The translations under genes were made by a program, and so were the position numbers. Shown here one piece after another: positions 1-9,076 of a DNA stretch of 50,700 nucleotides; position 1 is the first letter of the stretch; each line of letters begins with the position of its first letter. A model generated the notes under the pieces. It searched no databases. It worked only from the letters and a program-made list of their open reading frames with translations, and was not told the DNA's origin. Location: assembly GCA_019634045.1 (NCBI GenBank), contig JAHQWA010000604.1:1-50700 (forward strand), read 5' to 3'. The DNA comes from Saprospiraceae bacterium (GTDB lineage Bacteria; Bacteroidota; Bacteroidia; Chitinophagales; Saprospiraceae).

Positions 1-1265
1 CCCGTTTCCTCGAAGTAGACATCAATACTGGAGTATATATAGGAATGGCCATTGTGCTCTTCTATGCTGTCCTTGGTGGAATGAAGGGGATTACCTATAC
101 GCAAGTAGCACAGTATTGTGTCCTGATCTTTGCCTATATGGTACCCGCCTTTTTCATTTCTTTGGCGATGACGGGTAATGTCATCCCACAATTCGGGTTA
201 CTAGGCAATGTGACTGATGGTTCTGAAATGGCACTTTTGGACAAATTGGATCAACTACATAGAGAACTTGGTTTTGCCGAATACACTAGTGGCACCAAGT
301 CCATGACAGACATCTTTTGTATCACCATGGCTCTGATGGTGGGTACAGCTGGGCTGCCTCACGTTATTGTTCGTTTTTTCACCGTTCCCAAAGTACGTGA
401 TGCGCGAATTTCAGCTGGTTATGCCCTGCTTTTTATTGCTATCCTGTATACCACAGCTCCTGCCATCGCCGCCTTTGCCCGTACCAATTTAATCAATACG
501 GTAAGCAATAAAGAATACGCAGCAATGCCCGAGTGGTTCACCAAATGGGAAGCCACCAAGCTTATTACACATGAGGATAAAAATAAGGATGGAATAATAC
601 AATACGTAGCAGATCCCAATACCAATGAATTGACTATCGATAGAGATATCATGGTTCTCGCAAATCCCGAGATTGCCGGCTTGCCGAATTGGGTGATTGC
701 CTTGGTGGCAGCGGGGGGCTTAGCGGCTGCCTTGTCCACAGCAGCGGGTTTGCTGCTCGTGATTTCTACCGCAGTTTCCAGAGATTTGATCAAGATGCAA
801 TTGAAGCCAGATATATCTGAACGGAATGAATTAATAGCCGCTCGCTTAGGCGCAACGGTTGCAGTAGTAATTGCGGGTTATTTTGGAATCAATCCGCCGG
901 ATTTTGTCGCGGCTACGGTAGCCTTAGCATTCGGTTTAGCGGCAGCTTCCTTCTTCCCGGCCATTATCTTGGGCATTTTTGATAAACGAATGAATCGAGA
1001 AGGTGCTATTACCGGTATGGTGGTAGGCATCTCTGTCATGCTCTTTTATATGTTGAAATTTAAGCTGGGCAAATTTGGTGGAGGAACGGCAGAGGACTGG
1101 TGGTTCGGTATTTCACCGGAAGGTTTCGGGACCGTGGCGATGGTGATCAATCTGGTCATCTCCTTAGTTGTCTCTAGATTGACGGCCGCTCCTCCGAAAG
1201 AGGTCCAGGATATCGTAGAAGACATCAGGGTTCCTAGCGGGGCAGGCGATGCTGTTGCGCATTAG
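1..1265 (+). CDS. Sodium:solute (acetate-type) symporter, 3' part
   Basis: The gene is cut by the left edge of the window; the frame is open from base 3 and the first in-window ATG at 45 is internal. The product is the C-terminal part of a sodium:solute symporter with many membrane helices. A helix with GLAAALSTAAGLLLVIS followed by SRDL is typical of the acetate permease (ActP) branch. A hydrophilic loop before it contains DKNKDGIIQY, which resembles an EF-hand calcium loop and recalls the large VC_2705-type symporters that pair with a small DUF4212 subunit; that subunit would lie upstream, outside the window. Acetyl-CoA synthetase follows in the same orientation 173 bp downstream, so uptake of acetate or a similar carboxylate is the likely role. 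The substrate is inferred from this context. Confidence 0.85.
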   Translation, partial: RFLEVDINTGVYIGMAIVLFYAVLGGMKGITYTQVAQYCVLIFAYMVPAFFISLAMTGNVIPQFGLLGNVTDGSEMALLDKLDQLHRELGFAEYTSGTKSMTDIFCITMALMVGTAGLPHVIVRFFTVPKVRDARISAGYALLFIAILYTTAPAIAAFARTNLINTVSNKEYAAMPEWFTKWEATKLITHEDKNKDGIIQYVADPNTNELTIDRDIMVLANPEIAGLPNWVIALVAAGGLAAALSTAAGLLLVISTAVSRDLIKMQLKPDISERNELIAARLGATVAVVIAGYFGINPPDFVAATVALAFGLAAASFFPAIILGIFDKRMNREGAITGMVVGISVMLFYMLKFKLGKFGGGTAEDWWFGISPEGFGTVAMVINLVISLVVSRLTAAPPKEVQDIVEDIRVPSGAGDAVAH

Positions 1266-1394
1266 GGGTAATGGATATTAAACATTATTCATTATAAATC
1301 ATAAGATTTCTGTTGACGAAAAATCAATCATAGCTATAAAACATAACCTTCTTTGACAAATCCCGTGGACACTCATAAATTTCATTTTGAGCGT

Positions 1395-1418
1395 CTTCAA
1401 ACACGGAGTTTGTCGAAG
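1395..1418. repeat. Weak bulged inverted repeat before acs
   Basis: CTTCAAAC (1395-1402) pairs with GTTT...GAAG (1408-1418) if a 3-nt bulge is allowed. It lies 20 bp before the acetyl-CoA synthetase start. It could be a leader hairpin or a copy of a dispersed intergenic palindrome; the sequence does not decide. Confidence 0.3.
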
Positions 1419-1438
1419 TATTAAACAAGAACGTACCT

Positions 1439-3340
1439 ATGACACTACAGGTTAGATCCTTAGCAGAATATAAGGACGCGTATCAAAGAAGTGTGAATGA
1501 TCCCGAAGGTTTCTGGGCAGAACAAGCCGAAACCTTTCAATGGCAGAAAAAATGGGATAAAACCCTGGATTGGAACTTCAAAGATCCCGATGTAAAGTGG
1601 TTTGTGGGAGGAAAGTTAAACATCACGGAGAATTGTTTGGATCGGCATTTGGCGGATCGTGGAGATCAAGTGGCCATTCTATTTGAACCGAATGATCCAT
1701 CACAAGCAACCGTAAGTTATACCTACAAGGAATTGCATGCCGCGGTTTGCAAAACGGCCAATGCGCTAAAGGCTAATGGGATTGAAAAAGGAGATCGAGT
1801 TTGCTTTTATATGCCAATGGTACCAGAGCTTGCCATTGCGGTACTGGCTTGTGCACGTATTGGAGCAATTCACTCCGTAGTATTCGCGGGCTTCTCTGCC
1901 CAAGCCTTAGCAGATCGAATCAAGGATGCCACTTGTAAGATGGTGATCTGCTCAGATTATAATAATCGAGGAACGAAGAATATTCCGGTCAAGAAAGTCG
2001 TAGATGATGCCTTGGCCATGGACTGCGAAAGTATTGAGACCGTCCTGGTACATCGAAATACGGGTGGGGAGGTGACGATGCAAGCTGATCGAGACAAATG
2101 GTGGCATGAAGAGGTAGATGTCCAGTCTGCCGATTGTCCAGCGGAGGAAATGGATTCAGAGGATATGCTTTTCATTTTGTATACCTCTGGTTCGACGGGT
2201 AAACCCAAAGGGGTGGTTCATACTTGTGGAGGGTATATGGTCTACACTTGCTTTAGCTTCCGCAATGTCTTCCAATACCAAGATGGGGATGTCTATTGGT
2301 GTACGGCCGATATTGGTTGGATTACGGGACATAGCTATATCGTATACGGTCCGCTTCTAGCTGGTGCTACCACCGTGATGTTTGAAGGCGTACCTACCTA
2401 TCCAGACGCAGGCAGATTCTGGGAAGTATGTGACAAACTAAAAGTGAACCAATTCTACACCGCTCCTACAGCTATCCGAGCTTTGATGGCAAAAGGAGAT
2501 GAGTTTGTTGATAAATATGACCTAAGTACCCTAAAGGTAATTGGTAGTGTGGGAGAACCCATTAACGAGGAAGCTTGGAATTGGTACAATGAAAAAGTTG
2601 GCAAGGGCAATTCACCGATTGTGGATACCTGGTGGCAAACCGAAACGGGGGGAATCATGATTACTCCACTTCCCGGCATTACGGATACTAAACCTTGCTA
2701 CGCCTCCTATCCAATGCCCGGAATACAGCCTATTTTAGTTGATTCGCAAGGAGCATTAGTGGAAGGGAATGACGTAGAAGGCTTATTGTGTGTAAAATTC
2801 CCATGGCCTTCGATGCTCCGTACCACCTACGGAGATCACGAGCGCTGTAGAATGACCTATTTCTCTTCTTTTGAGAATCTATACTTCACTGGAGATGGTG
2901 CCCGCAGAGATGCAGATGGCAGGTACCGAATCATCGGGCGAGTAGATGATGTGATTAATGTCTCTGGACACCGAATGGGTACCGCTGAAGTGGAGAATGC
3001 CATCAACGAGCACCCGAATGTCGTAGAATCTGCCGTAGTAGGCTATCCGCATGACATCAAGGGACAAGGCATTTATGCTTATGTAATCGTAGGAGATCCT
3101 ATCTCCGATGAAGATGCCTTCCGCAAGGAAGTCTTGGCGGTGGTGACCAAGGAAATCGGCCCCATTGCCAAGCCGGACAAAATTCAGATCGTTAGTGGGT
3201 TGCCCAAGACGCGATCAGGTAAGATTATGCGACGTATTCTTCGAAAGGTAGCCTCGAGTGATACTTCCAATTTGGGAGATATTTCTACCCTACTCAATCC
3301 TGAGATAGTTGAAGAGGTAATCAAGGGAGCATTGGTGTAG
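1439..3340 (+). CDS. acs: Acetyl-coenzyme A synthetase
   Basis: This enzyme activates acetate with ATP and CoA, via acetyl-AMP, to acetyl-CoA in the cytoplasm. At 633 residues it is full length for the family (about 650). The N-terminal ACS domain is followed by the AMP-binding signature YTSGSTGKPKG near residue 247. The motif DTWWQTETGG and a C-terminal domain with PKTRSGKIMRR near 589-599 are present; the lysine of SGK is the site acetylated in family members to switch activity off. The ATG at 1439 gives the expected N-terminus. Upstream lies a symporter of acetate type, so the pair probably scavenges acetate. A 13-bp-stem terminator follows directly. Confidence 0.97.
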   Translation: MTLQVRSLAEYKDAYQRSVNDPEGFWAEQAETFQWQKKWDKTLDWNFKDPDVKWFVGGKLNITENCLDRHLADRGDQVAILFEPNDPSQATVSYTYKELHAAVCKTANALKANGIEKGDRVCFYMPMVPELAIAVLACARIGAIHSVVFAGFSAQALADRIKDATCKMVICSDYNNRGTKNIPVKKVVDDALAMDCESIETVLVHRNTGGEVTMQADRDKWWHEEVDVQSADCPAEEMDSEDMLFILYTSGSTGKPKGVVHTCGGYMVYTCFSFRNVFQYQDGDVYWCTADIGWITGHSYIVYGPLLAGATTVMFEGVPTYPDAGRFWEVCDKLKVNQFYTAPTAIRALMAKGDEFVDKYDLSTLKVIGSVGEPINEEAWNWYNEKVGKGNSPIVDTWWQTETGGIMITPLPGITDTKPCYASYPMPGIQPILVDSQGALVEGNDVEGLLCVKFPWPSMLRTTYGDHERCRMTYFSSFENLYFTGDGARRDADGRYRIIGRVDDVINVSGHRMGTAEVENAINEHPNVVESAVVGYPHDIKGQGIYAYVIVGDPISDEDAFRKEVLAVVTKEIGPIAKPDKIQIVSGLPKTRSGKIMRRILRKVASSDTSNLGDISTLLNPEIVEEVIKGALV

Positions 3341-3347
3341 AACTGAC

Positions 3348-3391
3348 TGGTTTTGGAGGAACAACACACTTCCTCCAAAACCATTTTTTCT
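3348..3391 (+). terminator. Strong intrinsic terminator after acs
   Basis: A perfect 13-bp stem (3348-3360 with 3371-3383), a 10-nt loop and a run of six T's (3384-3389) form a textbook rho-independent terminator 7 bp after the acs stop codon. It separates acs from tryptophanase. Confidence 0.93.
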
Positions 3392-3392
3392 T

Positions 3393-3676
3393 GTCTTGCT
3401 GGATTCTTTTTGCAAAATCCAGTAAATTTGTGTTATGCGACTTAATTTCATTTTTAGGTTTATTAAGAAAAGAGATCCTTTCATCTCCTAAGCTTTCCTT
3501 GTCACAGGGCAATCAGTCCTTTTTCCTGATTATTCTTTTTTCATTTTTCTAGCAAGCCGAATGGCTTCTGTTTTCTCTTCATCTCCTCTGGCTGCATGGT
3601 CGTCGCCGGAGAGTTATTCTTAATAGGTACTGGTCTACCATATTGGTGTTGACCATACTGCTAAATCTAATTTATC
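3393..3676 (+). promoter_or_regulatory. Long tryptophanase leader with -7 element, hairpin and short ORFs
   Basis: This 284-bp gap holds no long gene. A Bacteroidota-type -7 match, TAAATTTG, is at 3423-3430, but without a well-spaced -33 TTG. An AATCAG/CTGATT hairpin near 3510-3530 is followed by a T-rich stretch and could act as a weak attenuator. Three short ATG frames follow the putative promoter: 18 codons at 3435, 20 codons at 3561-3623 (one Trp, residue 13) and 18 codons at 3596-3652 (one Trp, residue 17). By analogy with E. coli tnaC, a Trp-containing leader peptide is possible, but there is no sequence similarity to TnaC that I can see. Confidence 0.35.
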
Positions 3677-5089
3677 ATGAAATTACCAGCAATTCCTCCC
3701 TATAAAACGAAAGTAGTAGAACCTGTATATTTTAGAACCAAAGAAGAACGCAGGGCAAAAATCCAAGAAGTCAATTACAACCTTTTCAATATCCATAGTG
3801 ATTGGGTAATCGTTGATCTGATGACAGATTCTGGTACCGGAGCCATGAGTGAGCAACAGTGGGCTGAGATCATGATCGGCGACGAAAGCTATGCCGGGTC
3901 CGAATCCTATTTCAAGCTGTTACGCTCTGTACAAGATATTCTGGGCTTTGAATACCTAGCGCCTACCCACCAAGGGCGCGCCGCAGAAAACATTCTTTTT
4001 TCAGCAACAGTAAAGGAAGGAGATGTAATTCCGGGCAATGCCCACTTTGATACCACGAAAGGGCATATCGAATTTCGTAAGGCTAAGGCTATAGATTGCA
4101 CCATATCGGAAGCCTTTGATACCGCAGTAGAACATCCGTTTAAAGGCAATATCGATCTTGAAAAGCTAGAAGCTACTATTCTAAAGTACGGTAAGGAGCA
4201 GGTTCCCTTCATCAATATTACCGTAACCTGCAATACAGTTGGCGGGCAGCCGGTTTCATTGGCCAATATTCAGGACACCCGTGCCTTGGCAAAACGCTAC
4301 GGAATCCCTGTCTATATGGATATTGCCAGATATGCTGAGAACGCTTACTTTATCAAAACCCGGGAAGCAGCATATGCGGATTGGAGTATCCGAGATATTG
4401 TCCGAGCGATGTTCAAAGATGTAGAGGTGGTATGGATGAGTTCGAAGAAAGATGGCTTGGTAAATATCGGCGGATTTATTGCTTTAAATGATCCGGAATT
4501 GTACGAACAGCTAGGACAGTACACCATTATTTATGAGGGATTCCTGACCTATGGAGGGATGAGTGGCCGGGCGATGGGCGCGCTGGCAGTTGGTCTACAA
4601 GAGGGCGTCGAATTCGATTACCTAGAAGACCGAGTAAAGCAAGTACAATATCTCGGTGAACAATTGAAAAAGCACGGAATTCCCATTCAAGAGCCAGTCG
4701 GTGGACATGCGCTTTATATCGACGCTAAACGCATGCTTCCGCAAATTCCACAAACGCAATACCCTGCCCAATTGCTAGCCGTGGAAGCCTATATCGAAGG
4801 AGGCGTGAGAGGGGTAGAGATTGGAACATTATTAGCTGATCGAGATCCGGAGACAGGTAAAGACAGACTGGCTGAAATGGAACTGCTTCGTTTAGCTATT
4901 CCTCGCCGGGTGTATTCTCGCTCACATATGGATTATGTGGCGGCCACCATGGCAAAGGTAGCGGCTCGCAGCCACGAATTGACGCATGGCTTTAACATCA
5001 AGCGGCAAGCTAGTATTCTTCGCCATTTTACGGTAGAGCTGGAAAGAGTGAAGCGTACGGAAAAGGTCCCTGGTACGGTATTAGTATAA
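3677..5089 (+). CDS. tnaA: Tryptophanase
   Basis: A PLP enzyme of the tryptophanase/tyrosine phenol-lyase family, 470 residues, that splits L-tryptophan to indole, pyruvate and ammonia. The PLP lysine lies in SSKKDGLVNIGG and should be Lys258. Three positions that separate the two activities are all tryptophanase-like: Asp125 in HFDTTKGH (Thr in tyrosine phenol-lyase), Ile382 in GVEIG (Arg in the lyase) and His450 in LRHFT (Phe in the lyase). These assignments rest on aligning motifs by eye to the E. coli and Citrobacter enzymes. No tnaB-type permease follows. The gene stands alone between two terminators, with a long leader that may carry regulation. Confidence 0.92.
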   Translation: MKLPAIPPYKTKVVEPVYFRTKEERRAKIQEVNYNLFNIHSDWVIVDLMTDSGTGAMSEQQWAEIMIGDESYAGSESYFKLLRSVQDILGFEYLAPTHQGRAAENILFSATVKEGDVIPGNAHFDTTKGHIEFRKAKAIDCTISEAFDTAVEHPFKGNIDLEKLEATILKYGKEQVPFINITVTCNTVGGQPVSLANIQDTRALAKRYGIPVYMDIARYAENAYFIKTREAAYADWSIRDIVRAMFKDVEVVWMSSKKDGLVNIGGFIALNDPELYEQLGQYTIIYEGFLTYGGMSGRAMGALAVGLQEGVEFDYLEDRVKQVQYLGEQLKKHGIPIQEPVGGHALYIDAKRMLPQIPQTQYPAQLLAVEAYIEGGVRGVEIGTLLADRDPETGKDRLAEMELLRLAIPRRVYSRSHMDYVAATMAKVAARSHELTHGFNIKRQASILRHFTVELERVKRTEKVPGTVLV

Positions 5090-5106
5090 AAGATTACATC
5101 TTACAT

Positions 5107-5139
5107 AGGTGTGGGTGATTTTCACCCACACTTTTCCTT
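5107..5139 (+). terminator. Intrinsic terminator after tnaA
   Basis: A perfect 10-bp stem, GTGTGGGTGA (5109-5118) with TCACCCACAC (5122-5131), has a 3-nt loop and is followed by TTTT and a T-rich tail. It lies 20 bp after the tnaA stop and faces the convergent phosphoesterase gene. Confidence 0.85.
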
Positions 5140-5159
5140 TGGTAACTTAGCCTGATGGG

Positions 5160-6581
5160 TTAACGATCTTCCCCTCTCTTGGCCTTATACTGTTGAAAGC
5201 GTTTATTAAACTCTTTCATTTGCTCTTCTGTGGCCTGTTTCTTATACCTTGGTGGTATATCCAATCGCTCGGGAACATTAATCGGAGCCTTCTCCTTGAA
5301 GATTGTTTTCCCACTCGGTTTTTTCATGAGCTCAAAAGCATCATATAGTTCACCAGTTACCATATAGGCTTCGTATCTCAAGCGGTTGCCATCCACTCTA
5401 ATGAGTTGATACAATTGCGTATTAGCAGCAGCACGCTGCATCCAATCCTCCATGGCATTGACATACATTTTCGGCCCACTCACTGACACTACGTATACCG
5501 GCCCTTCCATTACAATTTTCTTCTTGCCAATCGGTAAGTTACCGCCACGGCCATAAGCATGATCATGCCCTTGCAATACGAGATCTACTTGATATTCTTC
5601 AAATAAGGGAGCCAATAGCTCCTTCATTTCTTCATTATCTCTCCCTGCTGCAGAAGAATAAACCGGGTGGTGCATCGTCAAGATCGTCCACTTCATCTTA
5701 CTACTTGCAAGAACCTCCTTCAGCCACTCTATCTGTGCGGCCCGACCACTTTCTGAACTCAAGAATTTCTGAGAGTCCAGGGATATAAATCGGGTGTTAT
5801 GATAATCGAAAAAATAGACGGTCTCTTTGAAATCAACAGGGCCATTGGCTGGCAAAGTAAAGGTTGGTTTCCAATGATTGGAGAGTACGCGGCCTTGGTT
5901 GGGGTCTCGGGCATACTCGTGATTACCAGGAGTAGCAATGCTAGGCATCATACCATAGATCCAACCACCTGCATAGAACCACTCACCCCATTCATGGTCA
6001 CTATTGGCTCTATTGACCAAATCCCCTGCATGCAGCAGAAAATCAGCATCAGGCATCTTGGAGTAAGCGCCTCGAATGGTACGTGACCAACGTGATTTTA
6101 GATCATTTTGAGCATCGCCAAAATACAAGAAAGAGTAAGCTGCATTGCCTTTCCCTGCCGTCGTAAAATGAAACCACTCGCTCCACAACTCGTCTCCTCC
6201 CACTCGGTAAGCATATTGCGTATTGGGCTGCAGCTCGGTGAAGGTTAAGGAGTGATAGTGTGCGGTACTTTTATCACTTTCTAAAACGGTCGTCTTGGCC
6301 TCCACTTCTTGCAAACCTCCAACGATATCAGGAGAAGGGTCGGCAATCATCAATTGTCCTTTTCCAACTGCTACTTCAGTGGAGGTCCGCCAGGTAACTG
6401 CTTGTGTAGTAGATGGCGTCTCGGTCAGGGTTAATACGATACGGTCAGGCACCTTAGAAGGTGCATAATAGTCTTTTCCTTGTTCATATTGAGCCAAAAT
6501 AGAACTAGAACAGCATAGTAAAATTGGCAAGAGAAGCGTAAGAACTTTGACATTCAAACAATCAGGAGTCAGGTTTTTCAT
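5160..6581 (-). CDS. Secreted purple-acid-phosphatase-like metallophosphoesterase
   Basis: Predicted exported phosphoesterase of 473 residues. A signal peptide (hydrophobic stretch then SILA|Q near residue 30) is followed by an N-terminal fibronectin-like domain of the purple acid phosphatase type (about 45-140) and a calcineurin-like domain. The metal-binding motifs appear in order: FGDAQND, AGDLVNRA, PGNHEY, TMHHPVY and GHDHAYGR. The tyrosine that gives purple acid phosphatases their Fe(III) charge-transfer band normally sits between the second and third metal motifs; I did not assign it. The last 70 residues are lysine-rich. The likely role is release of phosphate from organic esters outside the cytoplasm; the substrate is unknown. 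It is transcribed against tnaA and shares a terminator region with it. Confidence 0.88.
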   Translation of the reverse strand: MKNLTPDCLNVKVLTLLLPILLCCSSSILAQYEQGKDYYAPSKVPDRIVLTLTETPSTTQAVTWRTSTEVAVGKGQLMIADPSPDIVGGLQEVEAKTTVLESDKSTAHYHSLTFTELQPNTQYAYRVGGDELWSEWFHFTTAGKGNAAYSFLYFGDAQNDLKSRWSRTIRGAYSKMPDADFLLHAGDLVNRANSDHEWGEWFYAGGWIYGMMPSIATPGNHEYARDPNQGRVLSNHWKPTFTLPANGPVDFKETVYFFDYHNTRFISLDSQKFLSSESGRAAQIEWLKEVLASSKMKWTILTMHHPVYSSAAGRDNEEMKELLAPLFEEYQVDLVLQGHDHAYGRGGNLPIGKKKIVMEGPVYVVSVSGPKMYVNAMEDWMQRAAANTQLYQLIRVDGNRLRYEAYMVTGELYDAFELMKKPSGKTIFKEKAPINVPERLDIPPRYKKQATEEQMKEFNKRFQQYKAKRGEDR

Positions 6582-6973
6582 TCTGAAATAGTTGAGGTCT
6601 AGATAAATAAATCTACTATCTATGGAGATAGGTATTACTGGATTAGGAAATGCTAGAATACACGCTTCAAGGTAAGTATTCCTAAGGTAGCGGCCAACAA
6701 ACGCCGTAATTTATACCATCCGGTTATAGAATATTTCTGCGAACTAAGACACTGCTTTTATCCCAAATTTCTCTAATTTGAGGCGAGCTACTTTTAAGAG
6801 GCCTCTGGTTGACGATTAAAACCCCTTCTTTGATAATTTTTGTAAGCGACTCAAAGCTTAAATCATAAGTGCCCAGATCAGGATTTGGGGGAGCGTGCAG
6901 ATTCCCCCAATAGCTTCCGGGACCAGCTGGCTCTAGGCGCAAAAAAGTCAGAGAACCACAAAATCAGGAATGC
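6582..6973. other. Intergenic region without a convincing gene
   Basis: This 392-bp divergent gap separates the phosphoesterase from the TPR membrane protein. A minus-strand frame of 72 codons (6724-6942) begins only at TTG and has no recognisable homologue, so I do not call it a gene. No clear TAnnTTTG element or strong hairpin was found. Confidence 0.5.
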
Positions 6974-8986
6974 ATGGCAAAAGCCAAGAAGAAAACCGTA
7001 AAGTCAAGACCTACCCAAGCGGCTAGTACCTACCCCTCTTGGTTAACCCATACGCGATTGCATAAGGTCGTTCTGTTTTTTCTCAGCATATTCTGCTATA
7101 TCAATACCACTAGTCTGGACTATGCCCTCGATGATGCGATTGTGATCCACGATAATATGTTCACTACCGATGGGGTGTCCGGCATAGATGGAATCCTCAG
7201 CAAAGACACCTTTTTTGGTTTTTTTAAAGAAGAGGGGAAATCTCAGCTAGTGGCCGGTGGGCGATATCGCCCCTTGAGCCTAGTAAGCTTTGCCCTGGAA
7301 TGGGAGTTATTTGCTAAAAAAGTCGGCGCCGAGAACCAACCCGCTAGCCAAAGAGGGAGACCCTGGATTAGCCACTTGATCAATACTTTACTTTTTGGTG
7401 GGACCGTAGTGTTATTGTATAGCGTACTTCTACTTTTATTTAAGATTGAATTTCCTCCAAGCAAAGCAGCGATAGTCGCCTTGATCACTACAGCCCTGTT
7501 CGCTGTTCATCCGATTCACACCGAAGTGGTGGCCAATATTAAGGGGAGAGATGAGATTCTAGCACTCATGGGGAGCTTGGCCGCATTATACTTTACAGTC
7601 AAAGCCAAAATTACTGACAAATGGTTGTTCCATTTATTGGCAGGCATTGCCTTTTTCCTCGCCTTGATGTCCAAAGAAAATGCCATCACCTTTTTGGCTG
7701 TGGTTCCGCTAAGTCTCTACTTCTTTACGTCAACAAAAGTACCTAAGATTATTTCCGCTCTCGGTCCATACGTAGTTGCTAGCGCCATTTTCCTGACGAT
7801 ACGCTTTTCCATCCTTGGCGTTTCCATTGGCGATCCACCGATGGAATTAATGAACAATCCTTTTCTAAAAATCGAGAATAACCAATGGGTACCTTTTAGC
7901 CCCGCAGAACGATCCGCTACGATTACTTATACGCTGGGCAAATATGTGCAATTATTGGTATTTCCTCACCCTCTATCTCATGACTATTATCCGCGAGAAG
8001 TCGGAATCATGAGTTGGGGAGATTGGCAGGTATTGCTTAGCCTCTTGCTCTACATCGGGATGATCTTCTATGCTTTATGGGGCCTCAGGAAAAAGGACCC
8101 GGTCAGTTATGCCGTACTTATCTTCCTGTCCACCATTTCTATTGCATCAAATATTGTATTCCCGATTGGAACAAACATGTCGGAGCGCTTAATCTTTATG
8201 CCCTCCTTGGCTTTTTGTCTTTTGGTGGGAATAGTAAGCTACCGCTTGTTGGCACGCCATCGGCTTTCGCTCAAAACTTTAGTTCCCATACTAGGTATCA
8301 TCATTGCTTTATTGAGCCTAAAGACAATCACTCGAAATTACGCCTGGAAGAACAACTATAAATTATTTACCACCGATATTGAGGTATCTCCTAATAGTGC
8401 TAAGCTTCGCAATGCAACCGGAGGAGAGTTAGTAGCACAGTCCCAAAAGCCAGAAAATCAGGCCAAGAGAGATAATATGCTGCAAGAGGCTTTAGGGCAT
8501 TTGGAAGAAGCCGTGCGTATTCATCCTACCTACAAAAACGCCTGGCTGTTGAAAGGAAATGCTCACCTCTATCTAAAGCAATACGAAGCAGCGATCAGCG
8601 CGTATCAGCAGTCTTTAGGAGTAGACCCCAATTACACCGAAGCCAATAACAATCTAGGAATAGCATACACCGAAGCGGGACAATATTATGGTGAGCAGGC
8701 CAACGATCTGCCGAAGGCACTTAACTACTTACAACAGGCTTTCCGACTACGTCCAAATGACTTTAAGACCATCCGACTTCTTGGTGTGGCTAGTGGAATG
8801 ACTGGTAATTCTGAAGAGGCCATTCGTCTTTTCACCAAATGTACAGTCCTACAACCGAATAATGCCAGTGCTTGGTTCGACCTAGGTGTTGCTCACCTTA
8901 ATGCACAGAACGAAGTCAAGGCCAATGAAGCCTTTACCAAAGCCAAAACGATAGATCCAGATATCGAGTCTAAACGGAGGAGATAA
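6974..8986 (+). CDS. TMTC-like multi-spanning protein with C-terminal TPRs (putative O-mannosyltransferase type)
   Basis: A 670-residue integral membrane protein with about ten hydrophobic helices (residues 25-460) followed by tetratricopeptide repeats (about 505-665). The segment HPIHTEVVANIKGRDE matches the conserved luminal/periplasmic motif of TMTC proteins (DUF1736, GT-C fold), and DYALDDAIVIHDN near the N-terminus is the acidic loop expected of GT-C enzymes. TMTC proteins transfer mannose from a lipid donor in eukaryotes; bacterial relatives are mostly uncharacterised, so glycosyl transfer here is inference. The lysine-rich N-terminus (AKAKKKTVKSR) is cytoplasmic by the positive-inside rule. 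It stands alone and ends in a bidirectional terminator. Confidence 0.8.
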   Translation: MAKAKKKTVKSRPTQAASTYPSWLTHTRLHKVVLFFLSIFCYINTTSLDYALDDAIVIHDNMFTTDGVSGIDGILSKDTFFGFFKEEGKSQLVAGGRYRPLSLVSFALEWELFAKKVGAENQPASQRGRPWISHLINTLLFGGTVVLLYSVLLLLFKIEFPPSKAAIVALITTALFAVHPIHTEVVANIKGRDEILALMGSLAALYFTVKAKITDKWLFHLLAGIAFFLALMSKENAITFLAVVPLSLYFFTSTKVPKIISALGPYVVASAIFLTIRFSILGVSIGDPPMELMNNPFLKIENNQWVPFSPAERSATITYTLGKYVQLLVFPHPLSHDYYPREVGIMSWGDWQVLLSLLLYIGMIFYALWGLRKKDPVSYAVLIFLSTISIASNIVFPIGTNMSERLIFMPSLAFCLLVGIVSYRLLARHRLSLKTLVPILGIIIALLSLKTITRNYAWKNNYKLFTTDIEVSPNSAKLRNATGGELVAQSQKPENQAKRDNMLQEALGHLEEAVRIHPTYKNAWLLKGNAHLYLKQYEAAISAYQQSLGVDPNYTEANNNLGIAYTEAGQYYGEQANDLPKALNYLQQAFRLRPNDFKTIRLLGVASGMTGNSEEAIRLFTKCTVLQPNNASAWFDLGVAHLNAQNEVKANEAFTKAKTIDPDIESKRRR

Positions 8987-9012
8987 TGGACGAATACAAA
9001 TAAGCTCAAAAG

Positions 9013-9049
9013 AAAAAGGGAAACCGAATTGCTGTCGGTATCCCTTTTT
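9013..9049. terminator. Bidirectional terminator between convergent genes
   Basis: A 15-position stem with one A/A mismatch (9013-9027 with 9035-9049) has a 7-nt loop. The stem begins with A's and ends with T's, so it can terminate on both strands. It lies between the TPR protein (+) and the adhesin (-). Confidence 0.85.
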
Positions 9050-9076
9050 CATTGCAGGCCTATCATTCCGCTACTG

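Noticed and set aside
3677..5089. Tyrosine phenol-lyase as the identity of the PLP lyase
   Set aside because: Asp125, Ile382 and His450 all match tryptophanase rather than tyrosine phenol-lyase at the discriminating positions.
6724..6942. Minus-strand frame of 72 codons upstream of the TPR membrane protein
   Set aside because: It starts only at TTG, has no recognised family and no promoter; probably chance.
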